A DNA stretch of 64,000 nucleotides from an uncultured candidate division Zixibacteria bacterium. Lineage in GTDB: Bacteria > Zixibacteria > MSB-5A5 > SM1-73. Made by a program: the position numbers and the translations under genes. The stretch is from positions 43,034 to 107,033 of the forward strand of contig CAIVRH010000025.1 in the NCBI GenBank assembly GCA_903908285.1, in the 5' to 3' direction. Below the pieces are notes generated by a model. It was not told the DNA's origin and made no database searches. It worked only from the letters and a program-made list of their open reading frames with translations. Shown piece after piece: positions 1-8,110 of this stretch (positions within the stretch are counted from its first letter, which is position 1; each line of letters starts with the position of its first letter).

Positions 1-56
1 GAGCGATTTTGCTTTTGGGTGGGAAGAGAGACTGCGGGTTAGATATTCTGCTGTAT

Positions 57-214
57 TAATGTGGCTGAAGCCGAAGACATATAGATTTCTTCAATCCGTC
101 AGCTTAAGCTGGCGGACGCCCCGTCTGGGACGGCAATGGATTTTCTTATATATTCCCGTTTGCTTTAGCAAACGGATAGATCATTTAAAATAAGTGATGG
201 CTTTAGCCACATTA
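57..214. repeat. Imperfect inverted repeat pair at the window edge
   Basis: The 16 bases at 57-72 reappear inverted, with about one mismatch, at 199-214. Between them lies a second inverted pair of the 'CCGTCTGG' type (about 100-135) that is related to the repeats found elsewhere in the window. The right arm overlaps the stop codon of the methylase remnant. No gene is visible in 1-211. Confidence 0.5.
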
Positions 215-319
215 TTGGGGTAATTCTTCCTCCACAATCTTTATCTCCTCTTCGGTTAAGCCATAGAGCTTATACACCAGTTGGTCAATCTCCCGCTCCA
301 GCGCTTTTACCTTTGCCTG
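212..319 (-). pseudogene. C-terminal remnant of an adenine-specific DNA methylase
   Basis: On the minus strand 35 codons ending at TAA (212-214) encode a peptide containing ALEREIDQLVYKLYGLTEEE, which closely matches the C-terminal end of Eco57I/type IIG-like adenine methylases and related restriction enzymes. An in-frame stop lies just upstream (about 324), there is no start codon, and the rest of the gene is absent. It is therefore read as the decayed tail of a former restriction-modification gene next to the intact restriction genes. The family match is from memory of the conserved tail. Confidence 0.6.
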
Positions 320-386
320 ATTATTTTACACCGTTGACAAGAGGGAATTGAAGAGGTGTATAACTAAGATGCGCAGGATACTTGAC

Positions 387-1127
387 CTATGAATTTTTCC
401 TTAATTTATCTAACAAAACCCAATCGCCAGGGGCTCTTTCATAAGTCCAAGTCGTCCACCCATTCATTGAACGACCTGTTATTGCTGTGGCAGCTGAAGA
501 GGGAGACAGAAAGACTTTACCTTGTAATCTGTCAGCTTCGGCACTCTCTTTGGCAAACGTTATGGAGCCATCGCGCCTAACGTGTGCAATATATAGCTTT
601 CCTCGATACCTAAAACGGATATGGAACCTACGATTACCAAAAGGTGCCAAAATTGATTTTCTGCCTTTGATCTTACTAAGTTCTACATCTTTTTCTGATT
701 TTGCTTTCCTAGATTCAGAGCCAAAAAGCTGTTTCAACTCTTCACTCTGTGCTTTCTTTAAATCCTTTCTGACTTTTCTCTTGAGATCTTCAGCCTTTCC
801 AAACTTCCCTCTTTGCTTGTTTCCCTTTCGATCGATAATTCGCAGCAATAAAGCTTCTAACTCATGCAAATGCTGCCCACCAACAGTCAAGTATACACTA
901 AAACTATCCCATGCATCTGCGTGGCGATCACGGAGATGATGATGTAAGCGTGTCCGTAAATTGGAGGCCAAACCGACATAATACAACTTGTTTTTCCGAT
1001 ATAGCGCATAAACGCCATGTCGATCACGGACGTACTTTTTGATAATATCTTGATATTTCTCTAAAGCTTTGCTAGAAATATTCTCCAGGTATTGAGAGAC
1101 TAGATTATCTATCTGTTTTTTTGCCAT
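387..1127 (-). CDS. GIY-YIG nuclease with C-terminal RAMA-like domain
   Basis: The 246-residue protein has a GIY-YIG nuclease core at about residues 36-100: GVYALY at 38-43, YYVG at 49-52, arginines at 58-60, and a glutamate in HELEALLL (89-96) that could be the metal ligand. A basic, probably coiled linker (105-155) follows. Residues 165-244 resemble the RAMA domain (restriction enzyme adenine methylase associated): YIAHVRRDGSI, then SPSSAATAITG (208-218), NGW (222-224) and a final W..L..LR. RAMA and the similar DUF4357 are thought to bind DNA, possibly modified bases. The gene lies 20 bp downstream of mod on the same strand, so it is probably the last gene of the res-mod operon. A role as an accessory nuclease acting on modified DNA is inference. 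Confidence 0.75.
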   Translation of the reverse strand: MAKKQIDNLVSQYLENISSKALEKYQDIIKKYVRDRHGVYALYRKNKLYYVGLASNLRTRLHHHLRDRHADAWDSFSVYLTVGGQHLHELEALLLRIIDRKGNKQRGKFGKAEDLKRKVRKDLKKAQSEELKQLFGSESRKAKSEKDVELSKIKGRKSILAPFGNRRFHIRFRYRGKLYIAHVRRDGSITFAKESAEADRLQGKVFLSPSSAATAITGRSMNGWTTWTYERAPGDWVLLDKLRKNS

Positions 1128-1147
1128 TCCTTAAAGCCCTCCACCAT

Positions 1148-3073
1148 TTAAAAAGCTATCATCTTGTCTCCAAGCAAATGCTTCAAATTCCATTTCATAG
1201 TCGTATCAAGCGCACGCTCAAGACAGATAAAGATTTTGTCTTTGAATTGTTCCAGTTCTTTCAGCGTTTCTTTAGCAAGATTCATATCCATACAGATAAG
1301 ACACTCTTTGAAGTCGTCTTTAATCTGAAAGACTTTGTTTTTTGAAAAATCATCCACTTTCACCTTTGAATAATTAAGCATAAAGCCATTTTTCAAAAGG
1401 ACTTCATCGAAAATATTATTTTCATCAACCATTGCAAGAAACATTGCTTCTTTTTTGTCTATGTATTTATTGAGCAATGCCAGGTTTTCTTCTTCTGTTT
1501 TCGCAGGGTCGGGAGCAAAATCTACACGGGGAAAATTTGATTTAGCGAGTTTATAAACCTTGAAGCCTGTTTTGAAAGGTTTTTTATTTGAATCAAGTAA
1601 TGGAGGTTGTTTTTCCGCTTCTTCTTTTTCGAGTTTTTGGATTACTCGTTTGTTTCGTTCGATAGTAATCTCGGATATCTTATTAAAACCTAGTGATAAT
1701 GCTGTTTTCCCTGTTTCGGTATCATCCTTTATTAATTCTGGTAATTGAACCAAAATTACCTTCCGATTCAATCCGTCTATTCTATTAAGCTCGTAAACAG
1801 CTTGACCTGTTGAACCTGAACCAGCAAAATAATCAAGAATTATATCACCGTTGGACTCACAGGATTGGATTAAGCATTTTATTACATCATGATTTTTAGG
1901 ATAATCAAACAAACCCGATATTTCCTCCGTGTCTTTCGAGGCAAAAAAATCATACCAATTTGTATTTCTTAAAATACCCGTAGTAGGTGGTATCCAATGT
2001 TCAACCCCTTTATTCATACCTTTTCCATCTGGATTTCGTCTTATAAATTCAAGCTTTTGCCCTGTTCTTTTCCAGTAATCTTCTAAAGATTCCGATTTGC
2101 TATATTTCTTTAAATATTCCTGATAATTAGCGACAGCCTGTAACCCTCTTTCCTCTTTCCATTTCCATTGACCTGTTTCCGGTTCAAAGCCTAAAATATC
2201 ATACCGCATCGTCTTCCTATCTGCATTATTCCAAAAACCTTTCCAGTAGCCATAATTTTGACGTTCTTCGGACGCTTCGCGGTATATCGGGTTGAATTTA
2301 AATTCGGGGGATTTTGAATAACATATCACATATTCAAATCCCACATTAAATGTCGATAAACCATTCTCAATAAATTGACGATTAATATTTTTATCATAAC
2401 GTCTTGTGCTTATTGTATTACGATAATTTTCTTCGCCAAAAACCTCGTCCAATATTTTTCGCATATTGTGATATTCCTCATCGCCGATTGAAACAAATAT
2501 TGCTCCATCATTGCTGAGAAGCTGTCTTGCCAAAAGTAAACGAGGGAAAAGCATGTTCAACCAGTTAGAATGAAATCGACCGCTTGATTCAGAATTAGTG
2601 TCTATTTTAATACCATCTACTGAAACTCCAATATGTTCCCAATAATCTGTCTTTGATTCTTCCCAATGATCATTATAAACAAAGTCTCCATCTACGTTGT
2701 ATGGTGGGTCAATGTAGATGCATTTCACTGTTTCCCTGTATCCCGCAAGAAGGCATTTCATAGTTTCAAGATTCTCCCCCTCAATAATCATATTCCCATA
2801 TGCATATTCAGGATTGACACTTCGTTCTTCATCATAAATTAGTGTTGCTTTGCTTGGAGTAAAGGCCAACCGCTTCGCTTCGCTTTTCCCAAACCATTTA
2901 AATTCAAACCTCTCAGTTTCTTTCACAAGGTCGGGGTCAATAATCTTTTTCATCTCATCTAGGTTGGGCTTCCCCTCGACCGTGAATAAATCAGGGAAAA
3001 GACTTTTTAGTTTTTTCAGCCGTTCCTTATTTAAATCAGGGGTCTGTATAAGTTTTTTATCAAGTTCAGACAT
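1148..3073 (-). CDS. mod: Type III restriction-modification DNA methyltransferase (Mod)
   Basis: The 641-residue protein is the modification and recognition subunit of a type III restriction system. It would methylate adenine N6 in its target site with S-adenosylmethionine and direct the Res subunit. The catalytic motif DPPYN is at residues 122-126 and the SAM-binding motif FAGSGSTG lies near residue 414, so the motif order is that of a beta-class methylase with the target-recognition region between them. Length is normal for Mod. Its start overlaps the end of res by 8 bp, so the two are translationally coupled. The order res then mod is the reverse of the classic EcoP1/EcoP15 order. Confidence 0.92.
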   Translation of the reverse strand: MSELDKKLIQTPDLNKERLKKLKSLFPDLFTVEGKPNLDEMKKIIDPDLVKETERFEFKWFGKSEAKRLAFTPSKATLIYDEERSVNPEYAYGNMIIEGENLETMKCLLAGYRETVKCIYIDPPYNVDGDFVYNDHWEESKTDYWEHIGVSVDGIKIDTNSESSGRFHSNWLNMLFPRLLLARQLLSNDGAIFVSIGDEEYHNMRKILDEVFGEENYRNTISTRRYDKNINRQFIENGLSTFNVGFEYVICYSKSPEFKFNPIYREASEERQNYGYWKGFWNNADRKTMRYDILGFEPETGQWKWKEERGLQAVANYQEYLKKYSKSESLEDYWKRTGQKLEFIRRNPDGKGMNKGVEHWIPPTTGILRNTNWYDFFASKDTEEISGLFDYPKNHDVIKCLIQSCESNGDIILDYFAGSGSTGQAVYELNRIDGLNRKVILVQLPELIKDDTETGKTALSLGFNKISEITIERNKRVIQKLEKEEAEKQPPLLDSNKKPFKTGFKVYKLAKSNFPRVDFAPDPAKTEEENLALLNKYIDKKEAMFLAMVDENNIFDEVLLKNGFMLNYSKVKVDDFSKNKVFQIKDDFKECLICMDMNLAKETLKELEQFKDKIFICLERALDTTMKWNLKHLLGDKMIAF

Positions 3074-5756
3074 TTACCACTTCCTCTGCTTTATTTTTAA
3101 AAGTTGGATATTCTTTTACAGGCGCAAGATAATTGACCTTTGCCTCGATACCTAAAGCTACAAAATGCTTAATAGCACATTTAATTTTATAGATTTCATT
3201 TTCAGTTAAAGCTTTGCGGTCGTCAAGGCTGTTTGTTCCTTTGGTTTCAATAACGAAATAATATTCAGATTCACTTTCCGCCCGTATCTTTTTCCTTTTC
3301 AAAACAAGTCCGAAATCAGGATTATATTCTCCGGCAGGTGTTTTTATGACATAGAATGACGGTAGTTTTAAAAAGCAGACAACTTCTGCGTCGCAGTCCG
3401 CTTCACGTGCAAATTTCTGTTCATATTCGCTGTCCCAGATTATATGGTCATAAATACCTTTATTCGGTGTTGGTTCAATTTTATCCGTGTTTTTAACGAT
3501 AAATTGCTCGAACTGGTCAATGTCAAATGTTTCGCCTGTGATACGGTAATCTAAAGCCCGGAGCATTTCATCAAGTTCAATATATCGTATCTTTTGTACC
3601 GCTTCTTGTAGAAAACGAGGAGGATTTTTGATTATCTCTATTCTGCTTTGAATTCTCTGTACGATTTTAAAAACCGTCGGATAGGCAAGGGATGTGTTAT
3701 CACTTATCTCCTCGATAAGGTCTATTGCTGCGAATGATACATTAACGGACTTGCTTTCTGTTCTAAAATCTTGTGTTTGAATACCATCTTCTGAAATGCT
3801 CTGTATCCTGCCAAGGGCAACCTGTACCTGATGTTCGGAAATGGTAATTTCATTTATTGCTTTGACAGATTCCGCTATTATTTTTTCTTCATCGAAGGAA
3901 ACAAGATACTCTGTTTTTTGAGAAAGTCGTTTCCAGAATTCACGGAATGAGGGGCTGTTAAAATGAGTTTTGTTTCTTGATAATCGCTTTTCGGTGAGTT
4001 TTTTACCTTTATGGTTGTTGCGTGTCTCGGCCCCCCCCTCGCTACTACCGTAAATTTCCGCAATTTCGGACTGATATTGCGAAACAAAGGTTTCATAAGT
4101 TTCATTTGGAATAACGGTTAGAAGATTTGTTTCTTGTCCTTCCGTAGTTTCCGGCTTGTCATAAACCCTTTTGCCGTCCTGATTAACGCAAATACGCAAG
4201 CCTCTGCCGATTTCCTGCCGTTTTTTTATTTCACTGTAGCTTTGGTTTAATGTGGCAATATTGAATACATTGGGATTGTCCCAGCCCACACCAAGTGCAG
4301 AATGCGAAAAGATAAACTCAACCGGATTATCAAGAGAAAGAAGTTCTTCTTTTGATTTTAATATGAGGTCGTAAAGCTCTTTGTTGTTTTTCATTGAGCC
4401 TTCGTTATCTGTAAAATCGCCCTTGCCTGTCTGAGCAAAATAATAACCCTGTGATTGCTCTATTTGAGAAATGTCGGCATCTCTGCCATAAAAATTTTTG
4501 TGAACCTTCTTGTATTGTTCGACAAAAGCCTTTTTAATAATACCGTCCGGCTGGATATAATTGTCAACTCTGTCTATAAATGTAAGAGATAGGCATTTAA
4601 TCCCGATTTTCCTCAATTCTTCTTTTTTTCTAAAATGGCTATCAATAAGCCAGTAAAGTTGCTCACCGAAAATTGCTGAAAGGTCCTTAGCCTGTTCTCC
4701 TTCATAAATAACAGCACCATTTTTAAATTTAACAAAACCTTTCTCGCGAATGGGTTTTGCAATCTGTTCAATGATATAATCTTTATATATAATATTACCT
4801 GTTACTTCCTGCAAATCGGCATTCTTATCGAGTTGTTTTGTGTTCTTAAACTTGAATCCACCTGTGGTTTGGTGCCAGGCTTTTAATACAGCTTTAGGCT
4901 CGCCTTTACCAACTTCTATTTTAAAGAGTTCAACTTTCATTGACGCTTCATCATTTTTTTCAGAGACAGTTAGAACTTCTATCTTTTTGACAAGATTTTG
5001 TTTATAGCTGTCATAAGGCGTAAGACGGTACACAAGATTGGATAATATCTTATGTGTGGCTGAGTACCGGATTTTGAATAATGGATTAAGCGTTTTCAGC
5101 CTTTTAATAGAATTTTCCGTATCCATTCCTTCCTGCGGTTCATCCATTATGATGATGGGATTGGTGCGGGAAATAGCTTCAATATATGCTATGTTTGAAA
5201 ACAAATCTTCCCGTTGTGCCTGATTCAGAATACGGTCATCGGAATTAAACGACTGTAAAGTCATTACCATAATTTGAGGATGTTGTTCCTCAACAAGATT
5301 CATTACTTTTGAAAGCCGTTTGCTGTCATATTCAAAGTAGTTTGGCTTTATGTTATAAATGTCTTCAAGCTGTTTTTCGAATGTTTTTAAAGTTGTAAGT
5401 ACTCCTTCTCTTATCGCAACGGAAGGAACAAGAATTATGAACTTGGTAAATCCGTAATGCTTGTATAATTCAAATATTGTTTTTATATATACAAGGGTTT
5501 TCCCTGTTCCAGTTTCCATTTCAATACAGAGATCATTCGTCTGCTGAATATTTGCTGTTTCTTCTTTAATTCCGTTTTCAATTACAATGTCTTTAATATT
5601 CTGGATTAATTCATCAGGAGATAGCGATATAATATTTGAACGGATTCCTTCAATACAGGCATTGTCAAAAGTGTTTTTTCCCTGTCCTTTAAATACAGAA
5701 ATTACCGATTGAATAGCTCGTTGCTGATATTCTAATTGTTCTAGTTTAAATTCCAT
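3066..5756 (-). CDS. res: Type III restriction endonuclease subunit (Res)
   Basis: The 896-residue protein couples ATP-driven movement on DNA to cleavage as the Res subunit of a type III system. A superfamily 2 helicase core occupies about residues 1-560: Walker A ETGTGKT at 81-87, motif II read as DEPQ at 205-208, motif III SAT, and a motif VI region QEIGRGLR. A C-terminal PD-(D/E)XK nuclease is visible: the aspartate of NPDFG near residue 812 and ETKG near 837. The overlap with mod supports one complex. A promoter-like element lies at 5928-5955. An eight-base C run at about 4030 lies in a flexible region but the frame is intact. Confidence 0.92.
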   Translation of the reverse strand: MEFKLEQLEYQQRAIQSVISVFKGQGKNTFDNACIEGIRSNIISLSPDELIQNIKDIVIENGIKEETANIQQTNDLCIEMETGTGKTLVYIKTIFELYKHYGFTKFIILVPSVAIREGVLTTLKTFEKQLEDIYNIKPNYFEYDSKRLSKVMNLVEEQHPQIMVMTLQSFNSDDRILNQAQREDLFSNIAYIEAISRTNPIIIMDEPQEGMDTENSIKRLKTLNPLFKIRYSATHKILSNLVYRLTPYDSYKQNLVKKIEVLTVSEKNDEASMKVELFKIEVGKGEPKAVLKAWHQTTGGFKFKNTKQLDKNADLQEVTGNIIYKDYIIEQIAKPIREKGFVKFKNGAVIYEGEQAKDLSAIFGEQLYWLIDSHFRKKEELRKIGIKCLSLTFIDRVDNYIQPDGIIKKAFVEQYKKVHKNFYGRDADISQIEQSQGYYFAQTGKGDFTDNEGSMKNNKELYDLILKSKEELLSLDNPVEFIFSHSALGVGWDNPNVFNIATLNQSYSEIKKRQEIGRGLRICVNQDGKRVYDKPETTEGQETNLLTVIPNETYETFVSQYQSEIAEIYGSSEGGAETRNNHKGKKLTEKRLSRNKTHFNSPSFREFWKRLSQKTEYLVSFDEEKIIAESVKAINEITISEHQVQVALGRIQSISEDGIQTQDFRTESKSVNVSFAAIDLIEEISDNTSLAYPTVFKIVQRIQSRIEIIKNPPRFLQEAVQKIRYIELDEMLRALDYRITGETFDIDQFEQFIVKNTDKIEPTPNKGIYDHIIWDSEYEQKFAREADCDAEVVCFLKLPSFYVIKTPAGEYNPDFGLVLKRKKIRAESESEYYFVIETKGTNSLDDRKALTENEIYKIKCAIKHFVALGIEAKVNYLAPVKEYPTFKNKAEEVVNV

Positions 5757-5927
5757 TTATATTTTTCTCTCTGAACAGGTCAATTGTTCATATTTTAATA
5801 TTATATAGATAACTACTTATTATATGGTTTCCAGATAAATCCGACTTTGGATTCATGGAACTAATCAAACTCCTTAATATATCGATCACAACCCGATTCC
5901 TGTTGAAGTATTTGATTTACAAAATCC

Positions 5928-5955
5928 ATCATAATCATTTATGAAATTTTGTCAA
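5928..5955 (-). promoter_or_regulatory. Predicted sigma-70-type promoter for res-mod
   Basis: On the minus strand TTGACA (5950-5955) is followed after 16 bases by TATGAT (5928-5933). This gives a transcription start near 5921 and a leader of about 165 bases before res at 5756. The boxes are close to consensus; function is inferred. Confidence 0.6.
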
Positions 5956-6012
5956 CCCTTAATCTGAATTATTTATTCGATTATACTGCATCGGGGAAAG
6001 AGTGAAAGATAT

Positions 6013-6036
6013 ACGCAATCTAAAGATTGCGGCTAC
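6013..6036. repeat. Short palindromic repeat (copy 1 of 2)
   Basis: Contains GCAATCTAAAGATTGC, an inverted repeat around AA, followed by GGCTAC. A matching copy is at 25054-25077, also in an intergenic region. Confidence 0.7.
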
Positions 6037-6213
6037 CAAATCAAAACATGATTTTAAGAATCGGTGGCTCTTGACCTGCCGGTTAGACTCTTATCCGATA
6101 TTCGACATCCGTCATCAGTTGTTGTTTTTTTGTTATCTTCTCTAAATCCCCATTCGTATCCTTATCTAAGAACGATGCTCACGGGGTGTTGAATTAATTA
6201 ATCCGGAGGCACG

Positions 6214-7491
6214 GTGAAGAATAATCGAATAAAAAAGATAATATTTCTCCTTTGCTTTTTTCTTCTTCCCTTTTCCTTTTGTTATGCGGACAATATCCTA
6301 ATCTACATGGACCTGGCCCAGACCGATCATCTCAAAGCCTACGGGGTGGCCTACTGGGTTTTAGAGCAGGGACAAAACGTGGAATGGCTTTTAAACTACC
6401 GGGGCGGCTCGTTTATGACCGATGCCCGGGAGGATCTGGCGGATATCTGCAGGTTGAGAGGGGTGGCGTTTTCCACCATCGATCTCTCTTCGGCGGCTTC
6501 CATCTATCAACAGATCGAGCAGAACAATATGGATGTGGTGATGCTGGAGAAAGCGCCTGCCATCGCCATCTACACCCCCCCCAACAAGGAACCGTGGGAC
6601 GATGCGGTTACCCTGGCTTTGAAATATGCGGAGATACCGTATACCACTCTTTGGGATGAAGAGGTATTAAGGGGCGATCTGGAGAAATACGACTGGCTTC
6701 ATTTGCATCACGAGGATTTCACCGGGCAGTACGGGAAATTCTACGCCTCGTACCGGAATGCGCTGTGGTATAAACAGGAGGTGGCTACCTGTGAGCTGAT
6801 GGCAAAGAAACTGGGATTTGGAAAGGTGTCGGACGAGAAAAAGCTGGTGGCCCGGGCGATCAAAGACTATATGGTGAGGGGAGGCTTTGTTTTTGCCATG
6901 TGTTCCGCCACCGAGACCATGGATATCGCGCTGGCGGCGGAGAACGTGGATATCGTTCCCGAAGAGCTGGACGGGGATCCGGTTGATCCGGATTGCCAGA
7001 GCCGGCTGGATTATTCCCCTACTTTGGCTTTCACGGATTTTAGAGTGTCGACGGATGCTTACAAGTATGAACATTCCGACATCGATACCGGGCCGGAAAA
7101 AATCGCTGCCAGATTGGGCTTGGAATCGGATTATTTTACCCTGTTTGATTTCTCCGCCAAGCTGGATCCGGTGCCTACCATGCTGGTGCAAAATCATGTC
7201 AGCGTAGTGCAGGGATTCATGGGTCAAACCACCGCCTTCAGAAAAAGCCTTTGCAAAAAATATGTGACCATCTTAGGCGAGACCGAGGGGAGAGACGAGG
7301 TAAAATATATTCATGGAAACATCGGACGGGGCACCTGGACTTTTTATGGAGGGCACGACCCGGAGGATTACCAGCATATGGTGGGAGACCCCCCCACGGA
7401 TTTGAGCCTGCACAAAGACTCTCCGGGATACCGGCTGATATTGAACAATGTTCTGTTCCCCGCCGCCAAGAAGAAAGAAAGAAAAACGTAG
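6214..7491 (+). CDS. Exported protein of the Bacteroidota family often mislabelled 'asparagine synthetase B'
   Basis: The 425-residue protein starts at GTG 6214, four bases after the Shine-Dalgarno GGAGG. It has a signal peptide (about 1-25: basic start, FLLCFFLLPFSFCYA). The mature part has segments I recognise from a conserved Bacteroidota family: QTDHLKAYG, LLNYRGGSF, DWLHLHHEDFTGQYGKFYASY, FYGGHDPEDYQH and RLILNNVLFPAA. Databases often call this family asparagine synthetase B, but neither the N-terminal glutamine amidotransferase nor the synthetase domain is visible, and the protein is exported. HHEDF and GGHDPED suggest a glutamine-amidotransferase-like fold or a metal site, but the function is unknown. 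It precedes two exported proteases. Confidence 0.75.
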   Translation: MKNNRIKKIIFLLCFFLLPFSFCYADNILIYMDLAQTDHLKAYGVAYWVLEQGQNVEWLLNYRGGSFMTDAREDLADICRLRGVAFSTIDLSSAASIYQQIEQNNMDVVMLEKAPAIAIYTPPNKEPWDDAVTLALKYAEIPYTTLWDEEVLRGDLEKYDWLHLHHEDFTGQYGKFYASYRNALWYKQEVATCELMAKKLGFGKVSDEKKLVARAIKDYMVRGGFVFAMCSATETMDIALAAENVDIVPEELDGDPVDPDCQSRLDYSPTLAFTDFRVSTDAYKYEHSDIDTGPEKIAARLGLESDYFTLFDFSAKLDPVPTMLVQNHVSVVQGFMGQTTAFRKSLCKKYVTILGETEGRDEVKYIHGNIGRGTWTFYGGHDPEDYQHMVGDPPTDLSLHKDSPGYRLILNNVLFPAAKKKERKT

Positions 7492-8110
7492 ATTTCTCTC
7501 CTTTAATCTATTTTAAGAGTGAGTTTTCCGGTTGTCAACATATAAGGGCACCCACGGTCGACAGTCCACAGCTAAAACCAAATCGACCACTGGCGGTTGT
7601 CCTTCGACTTCACTCAGGACAAGTCCGCTGTCCGCCGCTAAAAGCGGTCAACGGATTAAGCGCCCAGACGGGCGTCCGTCTGAACGGATTAAACGGATGA
7701 AAGGCACCCACGGTCGACGGTCAACAGTACACCGTAAGGAATGATCAACGGATGAAACTGATTAAGCGGATAGGATGAGAATAAATAAAGGGCGAATCTA
7801 AAGATTCGCCCCTACACAAGCCCATACACCAGTCCCTGCACCAGCCGAGATGAAATCGCTTGCAGGTCAATCCGCAGTAATCTGCATACATTGGATGGAT
7901 TTTGATATGAAATGTTTTGCGATCTTGAAATAAATTCCGATTTCCGAATAATGCTTCCTACCGTGAAGTTCCTCTAAACCAATAACTTGTCGTTAGTTTC
8001 CCGGCCTTGCTTTTTTGTGTCTTCCCAGATACCGATGTACTAAAATTCTGTCTCCCCCATGGCACCAGCTTTGCTTTAAGCATAGACGAACACTTACGGG
8101 GAGTCGATAA
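7492..8110. repeat. Intergenic repeat cluster between two exported protein genes
   Basis: 619 bp with no gene. It holds a composite of repeats seen elsewhere: a CCTTCGACTTCACTCAGGA element at about 7601-7619, a GCGCCCAGACGGGCGTCCG element around 7659-7679, several 'ACGGATTAA(A/G)CGGAT' units, and a perfect palindrome GGGCGAATCT-AA-AGATTCGCCC at 7790-7811. The same units recur at 21611-21740 and 63480-63640. Confidence 0.7.

Larger units (their letters stand above)
5757..6213. other. Divergent intergenic region between res and an exported protein gene
   Basis: AT-rich 457 bp between divergent genes. It contains a minus-strand promoter-like element for the restriction operon (5928-5955) and a short palindromic repeat at 6013-6036 that recurs almost exactly at 25054-25077. 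No further gene is visible. Confidence 0.6.

Noticed and set aside
7532..7744. Open frames in the repeat clusters, also at 63325-63555
   Set aside because: They are made of repeat units with no start signal; their apparent length comes from repeat composition.
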